NCBI RefSeq assembly: GCF_003233655.1
Contig: NZ_CP029832.1
Location: 62,001-126,000, forward strand
DNA: 64,000 bases
Direction: 5' to 3'
Origin: Azospirillum ramasamyi
GTDB taxonomy: Bacteria; Pseudomonadota; Alphaproteobacteria; Azospirillales; Azospirillaceae
Part shown: positions 17,090 through 27,169 of the stretch, in pieces
Layout: each line of letters begins with the position of its first letter
Position numbering within the stretch: the first letter of the stretch is position 1
The notes under the pieces: generated by a model
The model's database searches: none
The model's input: only the letters and a program-made list of their open reading frames with translations
What the model was told of the DNA's origin: nothing
Translations under genes and position numbers: made by a program

Positions 17090-18166
17090 ATGATCCCGAA
17101 CCTGAACCTCGTTCCCTTCGTCAGCGTCGATCACATGATGAAGCTGGTGCTGCACATCGGCGTGGAACGCTTCCTGACCGAGCTGTCGGCCTATGTGGAG
17201 GAGGATTTCCGCCGCTGGGAGAGCTTCGACAAGACGCCGCGGCTGGCCTCGCACAGCGCGGAGGGCGTGATCGAGCTGATGCCGACCAGCGACGGCCGCA
17301 CCTATGGCTTCAAATACGTGAACGGCCATCCGAAGAACACGCGGGAAGGGCGCCAGACCGTCACCGCCTTCGGCGTGCTGGCCGATGTCGGCACCGGCTA
17401 TCCCGTGCTGATGACCGAGATGACCATCCTGACGGCGCTGCGCACCGCCGCAACCTCCGCCGTCGCGGCCAAGCATCTGGCGCCGAAGGATGCGCGATGC
17501 ATGGCGATCATCGGCAACGGGGCGCAGTCGGAGTTCCAGGCGCTGGCCTTCAAGGCGCTGCTGGGCGTCGACAGGCTGCGGCTCTACGACATCGACCCGG
17601 CGGCGACGCAGAAATGCCTGCGCAACCTGCGCGGCCGGGGCTTCGAGATCACCGCCTGCAATTCGACCGAAGAGGCGGTTGAGGGCGCGCAGATCATCAC
17701 CACCGTCACGGCGGACAAGCAGTACGCGACCATCCTGACCGACAACATGGTCGGGGCCGGCGTCCACATCAACGCGGTCGGCGGCGATTGCCCCGGCAAG
17801 ACGGAGTTGCATCGGGACATCCTGCTGCGGTCGGACATCTTCGTGGAATATCCGCCGCAGACGCGGATCGAGGGCGAAATCCAGCAACTCGCCCCCGACC
17901 ATCCGGTGACGGAGCTGTGGACGGTGATGACCGGACAGGCCGTCGGCCGGCGCGACGCGCGGCAGATCACCCTGTTCGATTCCGTCGGCTTCGCGACGGA
18001 GGACTTCTCCGCCCTGCGCTATGTCCGCGACAAGGTGGCGGGGACGGAGTTCTACGAGAACCTCGACATGCTGGCCGACCCGGACGAGCCGCGCGACCTG
18101 TTCGGCATGATCCTGCGCGCCGCGAAGCCGGCCCCGGCGGGGGACGCGACGCGAGGCGGGGGATGA
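17090..18166 (+). CDS. ocd: Ornithine cyclodeaminase
   Basis: Cytoplasmic NAD-dependent enzyme of 358 residues converting ornithine to proline and ammonia. It belongs to the ornithine cyclodeaminase/mu-crystallin family, with substrate-side residues in YGFKYVNGHPKNT, the Rossmann loop AIIGNGAQSEFQALAF, and HINAVGGDCPGKTEL with the conserved catalytic Asp. Length and sequence match the bacterial chromosomal and Ti-plasmid enzymes. It lies 20 nt after the arginase frame in one operon under the divergent Lrp regulator, so together they would turn arginine into proline plus urea. Confidence 0.93.
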   Translation: MIPNLNLVPFVSVDHMMKLVLHIGVERFLTELSAYVEEDFRRWESFDKTPRLASHSAEGVIELMPTSDGRTYGFKYVNGHPKNTREGRQTVTAFGVLADVGTGYPVLMTEMTILTALRTAATSAVAAKHLAPKDARCMAIIGNGAQSEFQALAFKALLGVDRLRLYDIDPAATQKCLRNLRGRGFEITACNSTEEAVEGAQIITTVTADKQYATILTDNMVGAGVHINAVGGDCPGKTELHRDILLRSDIFVEYPPQTRIEGEIQQLAPDHPVTELWTVMTGQAVGRRDARQITLFDSVGFATEDFSALRYVRDKVAGTEFYENLDMLADPDEPRDLFGMILRAAKPAPAGDATRGGG

Positions 18167-18557
18167 CGGCGGAGAAGTACCGCCCGACAGTTCTCCGCAT
18201 TCCATACCAGTCCAGGGGAGGGGCGGCCCGGGGTCGGGGAGTATGCATGACTTTTGGCCTGGTCGCCGGGCCGCGGTTCCAAGTGAAGCTGTGGGCGGCC
18301 GGATCGGGAAAATCGTTCTGCCTTCTGAAATGTTGTCGATCCGCGAAGAGGGTCAGTGAACGAAGTTTGTCGACATCCGTAGCCCCTGCAATCAATCCGT
18401 ATGGCTGACGCAAACGTCAGGAAAATAATCCGGGGATTTCCCTGACGTTTTTGCAACCGTTTCCACTCTTTTCCCTTGCCATGTCGGTTGCATTGCAGGC
18501 AGACGTTCAAAAAAAAGAAGAACAGGCAGTCGACAATCGGACCAAACGGGGTTGGGC
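18167..18557. other. Intergenic region between ocd and the chemoreceptor gene
   Basis: About 390 bases with no gene. It contains two inverted repeats. The first is an 8-bp stem GCGGAGAA/TTCTCCGC at 18169-18198, directly after the ocd stop and without a T-run. The second is a larger terminator-like hairpin at 18412-18450, listed separately. The last 140 bases are GC-poor with an A-rich run near 18510 and probably hold the chemoreceptor promoter. Confidence 0.5.
18412..18450 (+). terminator. Candidate rho-independent terminator of the arginase-ocd operon
   Basis: Stem of 15 bp with a single mismatch: AAACGTCAGGAAAAT at 18412-18426 pairs with ATTTCCCTGACGTTT at 18436-18450, loop AATCCGGGG. The plus strand continues into a run of five T (18448-18452). 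It is 245 bases after ocd and 106 before the chemoreceptor, so it could instead be an operator or leader structure of the latter. Confidence 0.5.
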
Positions 18558-20234
18558 ATGAGGATGAAGGCTCTGTCGCTGGCGGGCAAAACGGTGGCGC
18601 TTTGCGGCGGCGGATTGCTGATGCTCGCCTTTGCAACGTTCGGTGTCAACGAGCTGCTGCTGACCCGCTATGCCGAAAGGGTGGCGGTCGAGCGGCAGGA
18701 AACCAACATGCGCGTGGCCTGGGACGTGCTGAACCAGTATGGGCAGGCGTTCGACATGCGCGACGGCACGCTGTATGCCGGCGACCGCGCCCTGAACGAC
18801 TTCTTCGAACCGGTGGACCGGGTCAAGCGGCTGGTCGGCGGCACGGCGACCCTGTTCATGGGCGACCTGCGCGTTTCCACCAATGTGCTGAAGCCCGACG
18901 GCAGCCGCGCGGTCGGCACCACTCTGGCGAAGGGTCCGGTCCATGACGCGGTGCTGGGACGCGGCATGCCCTATCGCGGACAGGCGGACATCCTCGGCAC
19001 GCCCTTCTACACCGCCTACGACCCGATCAAGGCGCCGGACGGGCGTGTGGTCGGCGTGCTCTATGTCGGCATTCCGAGGGCGGAGTTCTTCGCGACCATC
19101 CGCGACACCCAGACGATGATCGCCGCCATCAGCGGGGCCGTGACCCTGCTGGTCGCCGCCGTCTGCCTGCTGCTGGCCCGGCGGATGTTCCGGCCGCTGT
19201 CGGGCATTCGCGGCGCCATGGAGGATCTGGCGCGCGGCGACCTGTCGGTCGCCATTCCGGCGCTCGGCCGCAAGGACGAGATCGGCGGCATGGCGAAGGC
19301 GCTCAGCGTGTTCAAGGACAATGCGATCGAGGTCGCCAAGCTGCACGAGGCCCAGGCGGAGGAGCGCGCCCGCTCGGCGCAGGAGCGCCGCGAGGCGATG
19401 GAGGAGGTGGCGCAGTCCTTCGAAGGGTCGCTGCTGGGCGTCGTCGGCGTGCTGAGCGCCACCACCACGCAGTTGCAGGCCAATGCCCAGCGCCTGCACG
19501 ACATCGCCGAAACCGGCAGCCTGCGCGCCGCTGCGGTCAGCACCGCCGCGGGCGACGCGAGCGACGACGTGCGCACCGTCGCGGGCGCTTCGGAAGAGTT
19601 GAGCCTTTCCATCGGCGAGGTCAGCCGGCAGGTCGAGGACTCGGCCCGCATGGTCCGCGCCGCGGTGGAGGAGGTGACGAACACCAACCGGACGATGGAC
19701 GGGCTGGCGGCGGCGGCCGGCAGGATCGGCGAGGTGGTGACGCTGATCCAGGACATCGCCGCCCAGACCAACCTGCTGGCGCTGAACGCCACCATCGAGG
19801 CGGCGCGGGCGGGGGAGGCCGGCAAGGGCTTCGCCGTGGTGGCCGGCGAGGTGAAGACGCTGGCGAACCAGACCGCGCGCGCGACCGACGACATCGCCCG
19901 GCAGGTGGCGGAAATCCAGGCGGTGACCGGCCATGCCGTGGAGGCCATCGGGGGAGTCGGCCGCAAGGTGATGTCGGTCAGCGATCTGGTCGGGCGCATC
20001 GCCGTGTCGGCCGATCACCAGGGCGTCACCACCGCCGACATCGCCCGCTCGGTCCAGCGCGCCGCCGACCGCACGGCGGAGGTGACGCACAACATCCGCG
20101 AGGTCTCGCAATCCGCGCACGAGACGGGGACGATGGCGTCGGAGGTCCGCGCCGCCGCCGCCGACCTCGGCCGGCAGGCGATGGCGCTGCGCGATCAGGC
20201 GGAGGAGTTCCTCCGCCATGTGCGGACGGCTTGA
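18558..20234 (+). CDS. Methyl-accepting chemotaxis protein with periplasmic Cache domain
   Basis: Inner-membrane chemoreceptor of about 558 residues. The first helix is at about 6-26, then a periplasmic single-Cache domain of about 150 residues ([45 protein letters not shown]), a second helix at about 175-197, HAMP ([21 protein letters not shown]) and a signalling hairpin. The tip contains [20 protein letters not shown] and [15 protein letters not shown]. It ends FLRHVRTA, so there is no CheR-tethering pentapeptide. The ligand is unknown; such Cache domains often bind small carboxylates or amino acids. ATG 18558 or 18564 may be used. Confidence 0.92.
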   Translation: MRMKALSLAGKTVALCGGGLLMLAFATFGVNELLLTRYAERVAVERQETNMRVAWDVLNQYGQAFDMRDGTLYAGDRALNDFFEPVDRVKRLVGGTATLFMGDLRVSTNVLKPDGSRAVGTTLAKGPVHDAVLGRGMPYRGQADILGTPFYTAYDPIKAPDGRVVGVLYVGIPRAEFFATIRDTQTMIAAISGAVTLLVAAVCLLLARRMFRPLSGIRGAMEDLARGDLSVAIPALGRKDEIGGMAKALSVFKDNAIEVAKLHEAQAEERARSAQERREAMEEVAQSFEGSLLGVVGVLSATTTQLQANAQRLHDIAETGSLRAAAVSTAAGDASDDVRTVAGASEELSLSIGEVSRQVEDSARMVRAAVEEVTNTNRTMDGLAAAAGRIGEVVTLIQDIAAQTNLLALNATIEAARAGEAGKGFAVVAGEVKTLANQTARATDDIARQVAEIQAVTGHAVEAIGGVGRKVMSVSDLVGRIAVSADHQGVTTADIARSVQRAADRTAEVTHNIREVSQSAHETGTMASEVRAAAADLGRQAMALRDQAEEFLRHVRTA

Positions 20235-20244
20235 GGGGGCTCCG

Positions 20245-22233
20245 TCACCACCCCATCCACTTGCCGTATTCGCGGACGAAATCCTGCCGGATGGCGTTGC
20301 GGTTCATCCGTTCCGGCGGAAGCTGCTTGTGCAGGCCGCCGCGCAGGATGACCTCGGCCCGCGTCTGCCAGGGCTCGTCATCCTTCTCGATGCCTGAGAA
20401 GGCGAAGCTCATCGGGTGATGGGCGCGGGCGCGGATCGCGTAGGAGAACTCCTCCTGGCCGTCCCGCAGCACGGCGATGCCGGCGCTGAAAGGACTGGCA
20501 TCCATCTCCACGGCGCGGCCGTTGCGTTCAAGCTCCTCCGCGATGTCGCGCAACGCGGGAACCACGTCGTCGCTGATGAAGCGGGCCACGTTCCGCCGCG
20601 CGGCACCGGCGCCCGGCGGAGCCGCCGCCAGACCGCTCCTGCGGCCCAGCATCGCGGAAAGTCCTTGCCGCCAATCGCCGTCGCCGGCCGTTTCCGCCGC
20701 CGGAGCGGTGGCGCCCGTCGCCATGCGGGTGGCGCGCCGGCCGGGATCGATGCTCCGCTCGCTCCGCAGGCTGACGACGAGGCCCACGCACATCATCACC
20801 ATGACGATCGCGAAGGGCAGCGCCGTGGCGATTGCCGCGGTTTGCAGGGCCTGGAGGCCGCCGACCAGCAGCAGCACCGCCGCCACCACTCCCGCCAGCA
20901 GCGCCCAGAAGAGGCGGGTGGTGATGGGCGTATCCTGGTTGCCGCCGGAACCGATGATGTCGATGACCATCGCGCCGGAATCGGCGGAGGTGACGAAGAA
21001 GGTGACGACCATCAGCGTGGCGATGGCGGAGCTGATGGTGCTGAGCGGCAGCTGATCCAGCATGACGAACAGCGCGGTCGGCACGCTCTCGGCCACCGCC
21101 GCGGCCATGCCGCCGCCTTGGAACATCTCGATATGGATCGCCGTCTCGCCGAACACGACGAACCACAGCATGGTCAGTGCGACCGGGGCGATCAGCACGC
21201 CGCCGATGAATTCGCGGATGGTTCGGCCGCGCGACACGCGGGCGATGAACATGCCGACGAAGGGAGCCCAGGAGATCCACCAGCCCCAATAGAACATCGT
21301 CCAGCTCGCCTGCCACTCCGCCCCGGCATAGGGCAGGGTGCGGAAGCTGGTATAGGGCAGCGTCCACAGGTAGCGGCCGATGCTCTCCACCAGCGTCGAC
21401 AGCAGGAACACCGTCGGACCGAGCAGGAAGACGAAGGCCAGCAGCAGCAAGCCCGCCAGCATGTTCAGCTCGCTCAGGCGGCGGATGCCCCGCCCGACCC
21501 CGCTGGCGGCGGAGGCCGCGGCAATCACCGTGATGACGGCGATCAGCACCATCTGCTGCCACAGGCCGACGTCGAGCAGGCCGAGATAGGCGAAGCCGGC
21601 GTTGATCTGCATGACGCCGAGGCCCAGCGAAGTCGCGATCCCGAACAGCGTGCCGAAGATGGCGATGATGTCGACGATATGTCCGGGCCAGCCGCGGATC
21701 CGGTCGCCGAGCAGCGGATAGAGCGCCGACCGGATGGTCAGGGGAAGATCCTGGCGGTAGGCGAAATAGCCCAGGGACAGCCCGACGACGATGTAGATCG
21801 CCCAGGCATGGAGGCCCCAGTGCAGGAATGCGAGGTTCATCGCCTCGCGCGCGGCGTCGGGCGTGCCCGCCTCGCCCACGCGCGGATTTGAGAAATGCAG
21901 AATGGGTTCGGCGACGCCGTAGAACAGAAGCCCGATGCCCATCCCGGCGCTGAACAGCATGGCGAACCAGGACGGATAACTGAATTCCGGCTCGTCATCG
22001 TCGTGTCCCAGCTTGATCGCGCCGTAGGGGCTGAAGAACAGCCATAGGACGAACAACAGGAAGCCGGCGACGGCGAGCACGTAGAACCAGCCGAAGGTAC
22101 CGACGACGAATGCTTGTATTTCCGATACGCGAGAACTGAAGGGTTCGGTGAACAACGCAGCCAGGGCGACAAACAGTAGAATCAAGCCGCCGGCCGTGAA
22201 GGAAACGGTCTTGTTTATCTGTTGCATGAGCAT
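20245..22233 (-). CDS. BCCT-family betaine/choline/carnitine transporter
   Basis: Sodium- or proton-coupled transporter of 662 residues with twelve predicted helices. It has the BCCT signatures GMGIGLLFYGVAEPI and FYWGWWISWAPFVGMFIAR followed by SRGRTIREFI, which form the quaternary-ammonium binding Trp box. A cytoplasmic tail of about 150 residues (SRSERSIDPGRR onward) resembles the regulatory C-terminus of BetT-like members. It probably imports choline, glycine betaine or a related osmolyte or carbon source; the exact substrate cannot be told. It is convergent with the chemoreceptor, leaving 10 bases between the stops. ATG 22227 is an alternative start. Confidence 0.9.
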   Translation of the reverse strand: MLMQQINKTVSFTAGGLILLFVALAALFTEPFSSRVSEIQAFVVGTFGWFYVLAVAGFLLFVLWLFFSPYGAIKLGHDDDEPEFSYPSWFAMLFSAGMGIGLLFYGVAEPILHFSNPRVGEAGTPDAAREAMNLAFLHWGLHAWAIYIVVGLSLGYFAYRQDLPLTIRSALYPLLGDRIRGWPGHIVDIIAIFGTLFGIATSLGLGVMQINAGFAYLGLLDVGLWQQMVLIAVITVIAAASAASGVGRGIRRLSELNMLAGLLLLAFVFLLGPTVFLLSTLVESIGRYLWTLPYTSFRTLPYAGAEWQASWTMFYWGWWISWAPFVGMFIARVSRGRTIREFIGGVLIAPVALTMLWFVVFGETAIHIEMFQGGGMAAAVAESVPTALFVMLDQLPLSTISSAIATLMVVTFFVTSADSGAMVIDIIGSGGNQDTPITTRLFWALLAGVVAAVLLLVGGLQALQTAAIATALPFAIVMVMMCVGLVVSLRSERSIDPGRRATRMATGATAPAAETAGDGDWRQGLSAMLGRRSGLAAAPPGAGAARRNVARFISDDVVPALRDIAEELERNGRAVEMDASPFSAGIAVLRDGQEEFSYAIRARAHHPMSFAFSGIEKDDEPWQTRAEVILRGGLHKQLPPERMNRNAIRQDFVREYGKWMGW

Positions 22234-22552
22234 CCATCATCGTTGCTGATCGCAAGGATGATATGAAGCCTTCAAGCCCGAGATAAAGGGCTGCGGTGGG
22301 ATGATCGCCGAGAGAATCCGCATGAAAGGAATGCATGGGTCGCCGGGTGCGTCACACGGAACATTGCCGGCCAATGGGCGGGCGCGGCCGGAGATTGCTG
22401 GATGATCTGTCGCCTCTGCTTCAATCCGGTCTGCGAACCGGGCGTTCGATCGCGGGTGGGGCGGGGCTGGATTTGGCAAGTCTGCCGTGATCTTGCCGGG
22501 AGGGGAGCGACGATCCGATCATGTAGCGCCGCTCCCCCTTCAGTCGTTTTCC
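22234..22552. other. Intergenic region between BCCT gene and ABC exporter
   Basis: No gene supported. It holds the upstream region of the BCCT gene. Near 22502-22537 there is an 8-bp inverted repeat (GGGGAGCG/CGCTCCCC, 20-base loop) just downstream of the exporter stop on the minus strand. It lacks a T-tract, so it is at most a weak terminator. Confidence 0.4.
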
Positions 22553-24241
22553 TCAGCCGTGGGCGGCCAGTTCCTCGTGGCTGATGCGCTGGATCCCGCC
22601 GCCGGTGTTGACGACATAGACCTCGTCGGCGCTGCGGATGGTCGCCAGACGGTGGGCGATGATCAGGGTCGTCCGCCCTTCGGCCAGCTCCATCAGCGAT
22701 TTCTGGATTTCCCGCTCCGTCTGGGTGTCGAGCGCCGAGGTCGCCTCGTCGAGGATGAGGATCGGCGGATTCTTCAGGAACATGCGGGCGATGGTCAGGC
22801 GCTGCTTCTGGCCGCCCGACAGCTTCACGCCGCGTTCGCCGATGACGGTGTCGAGCCCGTCCGGCAGCGAGGCGATCAGCCCGTCGAGATGGGCGCGCCG
22901 CGCCGCCTCGGCGATCTCGGCGTCGGACGCGCCAAGACGGCCATAGGCGATGTTCTCGCGGATGGTGCCGCCGAACAGGAAGACGTCCTGCTGGACGATG
23001 CCGATCTGCCGGCGCAGCGAGGCCAGCGTCATGCTGCGGATGTCGAGACCGTCGACGGTGATACGGCCGCCGGTGATCTCGTAGAAGCGGGGCAGGAGCG
23101 AGCAGATCGTCGTCTTGCCGGCGCCCGACGGGCCGATGAAGGCGACGGTGGAACCCGCCTTGATGCTGAGATCGACGCCGTTCAGGACCGGGCGGGCGGC
23201 GTCATAGCCGAAGGAAACGCCTTCGAAGCGGATATCGCCCTTCAGCGGCGGTGCCGGGACGGCGTCGGGGGCATCGGCGATGTCGGGCTGGGTGTCGAGA
23301 AGGGCGGTGTAGCGGCGGAATCCGGCGATGCCGCGCGGATAGGTCTCGATGACCGCGTTGATCTTCTCGATGGGGCGGAAGAAGGTGTTGACCAGCAGCA
23401 GGAAGGCGAAGAATCCACCCTGGGTCAGTTCCCCCACCAGGACGAAATGGGCGCCGGTCAGCATGACGACGATCAGGATCAGCCGCATGCTCATGTAGCT
23501 GAGCGTCGTCGACGCCGCCATGATCTTGTAGGCTTCGAGCTTGGTCTTGCGGTAGCGGTCGTTGTCCTCGGCGAACAGCTTGCGCTCGTGGTCCTCGTTG
23601 GTGAAGGCCTGGACGACGCGCATGCCGCCGACATTCTCCTCGATGCGGACGTTGAAGTCGCCGACGCGGGAATAGAGCGACTGCCAGTTGCGGGTCATGC
23701 GCCCGCCGTAGCGGCTGGTCAGCCAGGCGATGACGGGCACGATGGCGGCGGTGATCAGCGCCAGCGGCAGATGGACCACCGCCATCAGGGTGAAGGCGCC
23801 GACGAAGGTCATCACCGCGATCAGCAGGTCTTCGGGGCCGTGATGCGCCACCTCGCCGATCTCGTCCAGGTCGCGGGTGACGCGGCCGACGAGATGGCCG
23901 GTCTTGTTGTTGTCGTAGAAGCTGAAGGAGAGCTTTTGCAGATGGTCGAAGCTCTTGCGCCGCATCTCCGTCTCGATGTTGACGCCCAGCATGTGGCCCC
24001 AATAGGTCACGATGGCCATCAACCCGCCATTCGCCATGTAGACCGCCAGCAGCGCCGCCGTGGCGGCGACGATCAGCGCCCAGTCCTGGGTGGGCAGCAA
24101 CTGGTCCACGAAGGCGCGCACCGCCATCGGAAAGCCCAGTTCCAGCAGTCCCGCCATGATCGCGCAGGAAATGTCGAGAATCAGCAGGCCCTTGTAGGGG
24201 CGGTAGTAGGCGAAGAAGCGGCGGAGCATGGCTCTTCTCAT
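22553..24241 (-). CDS. ABC exporter half-transporter (MsbA/multidrug type, membrane domain plus ATPase)
   Basis: Type IV ABC exporter subunit of 562 residues. Six membrane helices in residues about 15-300 include the conserved coupling stretch SFSFYDNNKTGHLVGRVTRD. The nucleotide-binding domain has Walker A GPSGAGKTT, Q-loop VQQDVFLF, signature LSGGQKQRL, Walker B LILDEATSALD and H-loop AHRLATI. It should work as a homodimer. It is the last gene of the receptor-FhuC-FhuD-FhuB run, 44 nt after fhuB, which suggests siderophore secretion or recycling of desferri-siderophore, though a generic lipid or drug exporter is possible. ATG 24229 is an alternative start with a GAAGAG motif ahead of it. 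Confidence 0.88.
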   Translation of the reverse strand: MRRAMLRRFFAYYRPYKGLLILDISCAIMAGLLELGFPMAVRAFVDQLLPTQDWALIVAATAALLAVYMANGGLMAIVTYWGHMLGVNIETEMRRKSFDHLQKLSFSFYDNNKTGHLVGRVTRDLDEIGEVAHHGPEDLLIAVMTFVGAFTLMAVVHLPLALITAAIVPVIAWLTSRYGGRMTRNWQSLYSRVGDFNVRIEENVGGMRVVQAFTNEDHERKLFAEDNDRYRKTKLEAYKIMAASTTLSYMSMRLILIVVMLTGAHFVLVGELTQGGFFAFLLLVNTFFRPIEKINAVIETYPRGIAGFRRYTALLDTQPDIADAPDAVPAPPLKGDIRFEGVSFGYDAARPVLNGVDLSIKAGSTVAFIGPSGAGKTTICSLLPRFYEITGGRITVDGLDIRSMTLASLRRQIGIVQQDVFLFGGTIRENIAYGRLGASDAEIAEAARRAHLDGLIASLPDGLDTVIGERGVKLSGGQKQRLTIARMFLKNPPILILDEATSALDTQTEREIQKSLMELAEGRTTLIIAHRLATIRSADEVYVVNTGGGIQRISHEELAAHG

Positions 24242-24285
24242 TCCGGAACTGAAAACGGGAATAGGCAAGGGAGGAACAGGACGGC

Positions 24286-26280
24286 CTAGCCGGCGCGCGG
24301 GCCGGCCCGGCTGAGCAACCAGATCAGGTAGGGGCCGGCCAGCAGCGCGGCGAACAATCCAAGCGGCAGTTGATAGGGGAAGGCGACCGTCCGCGCCAGC
24401 CAATCCGACACCACCATCAGGCCGGCGCCGATCAGGACGGCGCCGACCCCCTGCTCCAGCGGGCGGCCGAGGCCGGCGAGGCGGGCGAGGTGCGGGGCGA
24501 TCAGGCCGACGAAGCTCAAGGGGCCGACGAAGAGGGCCGCCGCCGCCGTCAGCAGGCCGGCGAACAGCACGAGAAGGATGCGGCAGCGCTGCACCGGCAG
24601 CCCGACCGACCGGGCGGTGACGTCGCCGAGCGGCAGGATCTCCAGCCAGCGGGAGGCCAGCGGCAGGGCCGCCAGCAGCAGGACCACCGCAGCCGCGCAG
24701 AACCAGGCGTCGGCCGGGCCGGCGTCGTTGGTCGATCCGCTCAGCCAGCGCAGCAGGGTGAAGGCCTGCGGCGTGCCGGTGGCGATGACGGCGGTCAGGA
24801 CGGCGCTGCACAGCGCGCTCATGGCGATGCCGGCCAGCAGCAGACGCTCCGGCCCGAAGCCGGCGCGCAGCGACAGGGCCAGCATGGCGGCCAGCACCAG
24901 CACCGCTCCCGCCGCGGAGGCGGTGAGCTGCAGGGCAATGCCGGGGGATGTGACAAGGAACAGCGCGGCGGTCAGGCCGACGCCGGCCCCGGTGCCGACG
25001 CCGAGGATTTCCGGGCTGGCCAGCGGGTTGGCGGTTATGCGCTGCAGCAGCATTCCGGCCGCCGCCAGCATGGCGCCCGCCGCCGCCGCGACCGCCACGC
25101 GCGGGCCGCGCCATTCCAGCAGCCGGTCGAAGAGGGAGCCGGTGGCCAGCGACCAGCCGTCGGGGCCGTGGCCGACGGTCAGCGCCAGGGCAACGGCGGC
25201 AAGGCCGCAGAGGGCGATCACGCCGATCAGCAGGCGGGGGCGGGGGCTGCGGCGCGACGGGGCGGGGCGGCTGTTCAGCGACGGCCATTCGAACATGCGC
25301 AGGCGCGGCAGCAGCCAGAGCAGCAGCGGGCCGCCCAGCAGGGCGGTGGCGGCGCCGGTCGGCACCCGCTCCCCATTGGCGCCGGCCAGCAGCTGCACCA
25401 GCCCGTCGGTGATCCAGAGCAGGACCGCGCCGATCAGCGGGGCGGCGATCAGCTTCTGCCTTTGGGTCCGCGCGCCGCTGAGATGGGCCAGGGCGGGGGC
25501 GGCCAGCCCGACGAAGCCGATCACGCCGACCTCCGCCGTCACGCTGGCGGCCAGCCAGACCGCGACGCCGATGACGGCGAAGCGCGTGGCGTTGAGGGCG
25601 ACGCCCAGGCTGCGGGCGCTGGAATCGTCCAGGCCGAGGATGGACAGCGGGCGCATCAGCAGGATGGCGGCGGCGATGCCGGCCAGCAGGCGCAACGCGA
25701 TGGTCAGGGTCGGATCCCAGCTTTGCTGCGCCAGCGCGCCGCCGCCCCAGATGAAGATCGAGAACAGATAGTCGCCGTTGGCGAGGATCAGCGCGGCGCT
25801 GGCCATGGTCGCGGTCAGCGCCACCATCATGCCGGCGAGGATCACGGCGACCGGCTCCAGCCCGCGCCGCCATGTCATGGCGAGGATCAGCCCGACCACG
25901 GTCAGCCCGCCGGCCAGCGCAACGGCCTCGCGCGCCTGTTCCATCAGCGCCGGCGCGTAGAGCAGCCCCACCGTCATGGCCAGCTGGGCGCCGGCCGACA
26001 CGCCCAGCGTCGAGGGCTCGGCCAGCGGATTGCGCAGCACGCGCTGGAGCAGAAGTCCCGACAATCCCAGCGCCGCCCCGGCGACCAGCGAGACGGCGAT
26101 GCGCGGCAGGATGCTGTGATGGAGGATGACCGCGTCGAGCCAGTCGGCGCCGGTGGCGGCGCCGCCGAGCGAGGGCGGCGAGGCGAGATGCCCGGCGACC
26201 TGGACCGTCGACAGGCAGGCGGCGACCAGGGCCAGCCCGCCCCAAAGCAGGATGCGGTTCATCGCGGCGCGCTCACCCAT
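24286..26280 (-). CDS. fhuB: Fused FecCD-type iron-siderophore permease FhuB
   Basis: Inner-membrane permease of 664 residues made of two tandem FecCD domains (about 1-325 and 345-664), the fused architecture of FhuB. Each half carries the typical block: SRLVAG-like RIAVSLVAGAALGLSGLLLQ with NPLAEPSTLGVSAGA in the first, GPRVAVAAAAGAMLAAAGMLL-type sequence with NPLASPEILGVGTGAG in the second. The ATPase-coupling loops include GVIGFVGLAAPALA and LSFVGLIAPHLAR. It overlaps fhuD by 8 nt. Partners are the adjacent FhuC and FhuD for hydroxamate-type ferri-siderophores. ATG 26262 could also be the start. Confidence 0.92.
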   Translation of the reverse strand: MGERAAMNRILLWGGLALVAACLSTVQVAGHLASPPSLGGAATGADWLDAVILHHSILPRIAVSLVAGAALGLSGLLLQRVLRNPLAEPSTLGVSAGAQLAMTVGLLYAPALMEQAREAVALAGGLTVVGLILAMTWRRGLEPVAVILAGMMVALTATMASAALILANGDYLFSIFIWGGGALAQQSWDPTLTIALRLLAGIAAAILLMRPLSILGLDDSSARSLGVALNATRFAVIGVAVWLAASVTAEVGVIGFVGLAAPALAHLSGARTQRQKLIAAPLIGAVLLWITDGLVQLLAGANGERVPTGAATALLGGPLLLWLLPRLRMFEWPSLNSRPAPSRRSPRPRLLIGVIALCGLAAVALALTVGHGPDGWSLATGSLFDRLLEWRGPRVAVAAAAGAMLAAAGMLLQRITANPLASPEILGVGTGAGVGLTAALFLVTSPGIALQLTASAAGAVLVLAAMLALSLRAGFGPERLLLAGIAMSALCSAVLTAVIATGTPQAFTLLRWLSGSTNDAGPADAWFCAAAVVLLLAALPLASRWLEILPLGDVTARSVGLPVQRCRILLVLFAGLLTAAAALFVGPLSFVGLIAPHLARLAGLGRPLEQGVGAVLIGAGLMVVSDWLARTVAFPYQLPLGLFAALLAGPYLIWLLSRAGPRAG

Positions 26281-27169
26281 TGCCGTTTCCTTGCAGGAGG
26301 GCGGCGGCGGCGAGGCGGGCGAAACGCAGGGCGGCGGGGAGGCCGCCGAAATGGTTGACCGTCTCGATCACCGCGACACGTCCGTCCCGCACCATCGGCA
26401 GTGCCTGCCACAGGGCGCTGTCGGCCAGCGTCCGCATGGCCTCGGCGGGAGCCGGGGGAACGACGATGACGGCGGCGTCGGGGAAGCGGGCCAGCGCCTC
26501 GATGCCGACGGGTGCGGTGGCGCTGTAGCTCGACTGCGCCGCCCAGCCATTCTCCACCCCCAGCCGGCGCAGCACGTCGCCGAACATGCTGTCGGTGCCG
26601 AAGGCGCGGAAATGGCGGGCGTCGCCGAAATTGATCGCGAGCACCGGCCGTCGGACTATGCCCGCCAGCGTCCCGCGCAGGCGGGCGATTTCCGCATCCG
26701 TATCGGCGACGAGGGCTTTCGCCTGTGCCTCGCGGCCGAGCAGGCGGCCGAGGGCGAGGGCCGCGTCGGCGGCGGCCGGGTAGGGCTGCACCCCCGGCGC
26801 GTAGATCGACAGCGGCACGGTTTCCGCCACCCGCTCCAGGCTGGCGCGCTGGCCTTCGTAGTAGTTGGAGGTGAGGATCAGGTCCGGTTCCGCGAGGTTC
26901 AGCGCCTCGTAATTCGGCGTTCCGCGCAGGCCGATGTCGGCGACGGAGGCGGGCACCGCCGGCTCGACGATGGTCTTGCGGAACTGCAGAAGCTCGGTGG
27001 CGGCGACCGGGACCACGCCCAGCGCCAGCACCGTTTCCAGCAGCGCCCAGTCGATGACCGCCACCCGCTTCGCCGCCGCCGCCGCCCGGGCGAGGCGGGG
27101 CGTCAATGCGAACCCGGCGGTGAGGGCGAGCGCGTGCCGCCGCGATATCCTGCGTGCCGCAGCCGTCAT
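26273..27169 (-). CDS. fhuD: Ferri-siderophore periplasmic binding protein, FhuD family
   Basis: Binding protein of 298 residues. The N-terminus RRISRRHALALTAGFALTPRLARA looks like a twin-arginine or strongly basic signal. The mature protein has the class III helical-backbone binding fold: AVIDWALLETVLALGVVPVAA, LAEPDLILTSNYYEG, and VIETVNHFGGLPAALRFARL at the end. VIDW and the long helix are typical of FhuD. ATGA overlap with fhuC and an 8-nt overlap with fhuB place it mid-operon. It would pass hydroxamate ferri-siderophore from the receptor to FhuB. Confidence 0.9.
   Translation of the reverse strand: MTAAARRISRRHALALTAGFALTPRLARAAAAAKRVAVIDWALLETVLALGVVPVAATELLQFRKTIVEPAVPASVADIGLRGTPNYEALNLAEPDLILTSNYYEGQRASLERVAETVPLSIYAPGVQPYPAAADAALALGRLLGREAQAKALVADTDAEIARLRGTLAGIVRRPVLAINFGDARHFRAFGTDSMFGDVLRRLGVENGWAAQSSYSATAPVGIEALARFPDAAVIVVPPAPAEAMRTLADSALWQALPMVRDGRVAVIETVNHFGGLPAALRFARLAAAALLQGNGNG

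Noticed and set aside
22502..22537. Rho-independent terminator after the ABC exporter
   Set aside because: An 8-bp stem with a 20-base loop and no T-run; too weak to call.
24230..26245. N-terminal extension of the ABC exporter frame across fhuB
   Set aside because: The upstream part is the +1 shadow of fhuB and lacks motifs; exporter homology begins at 24241/24229.
24370..26358. Plus-strand frame of 662 codons opposite fhuB
   Set aside because: Gln/Gly-rich antisense product without homology; fhuB is unambiguous.
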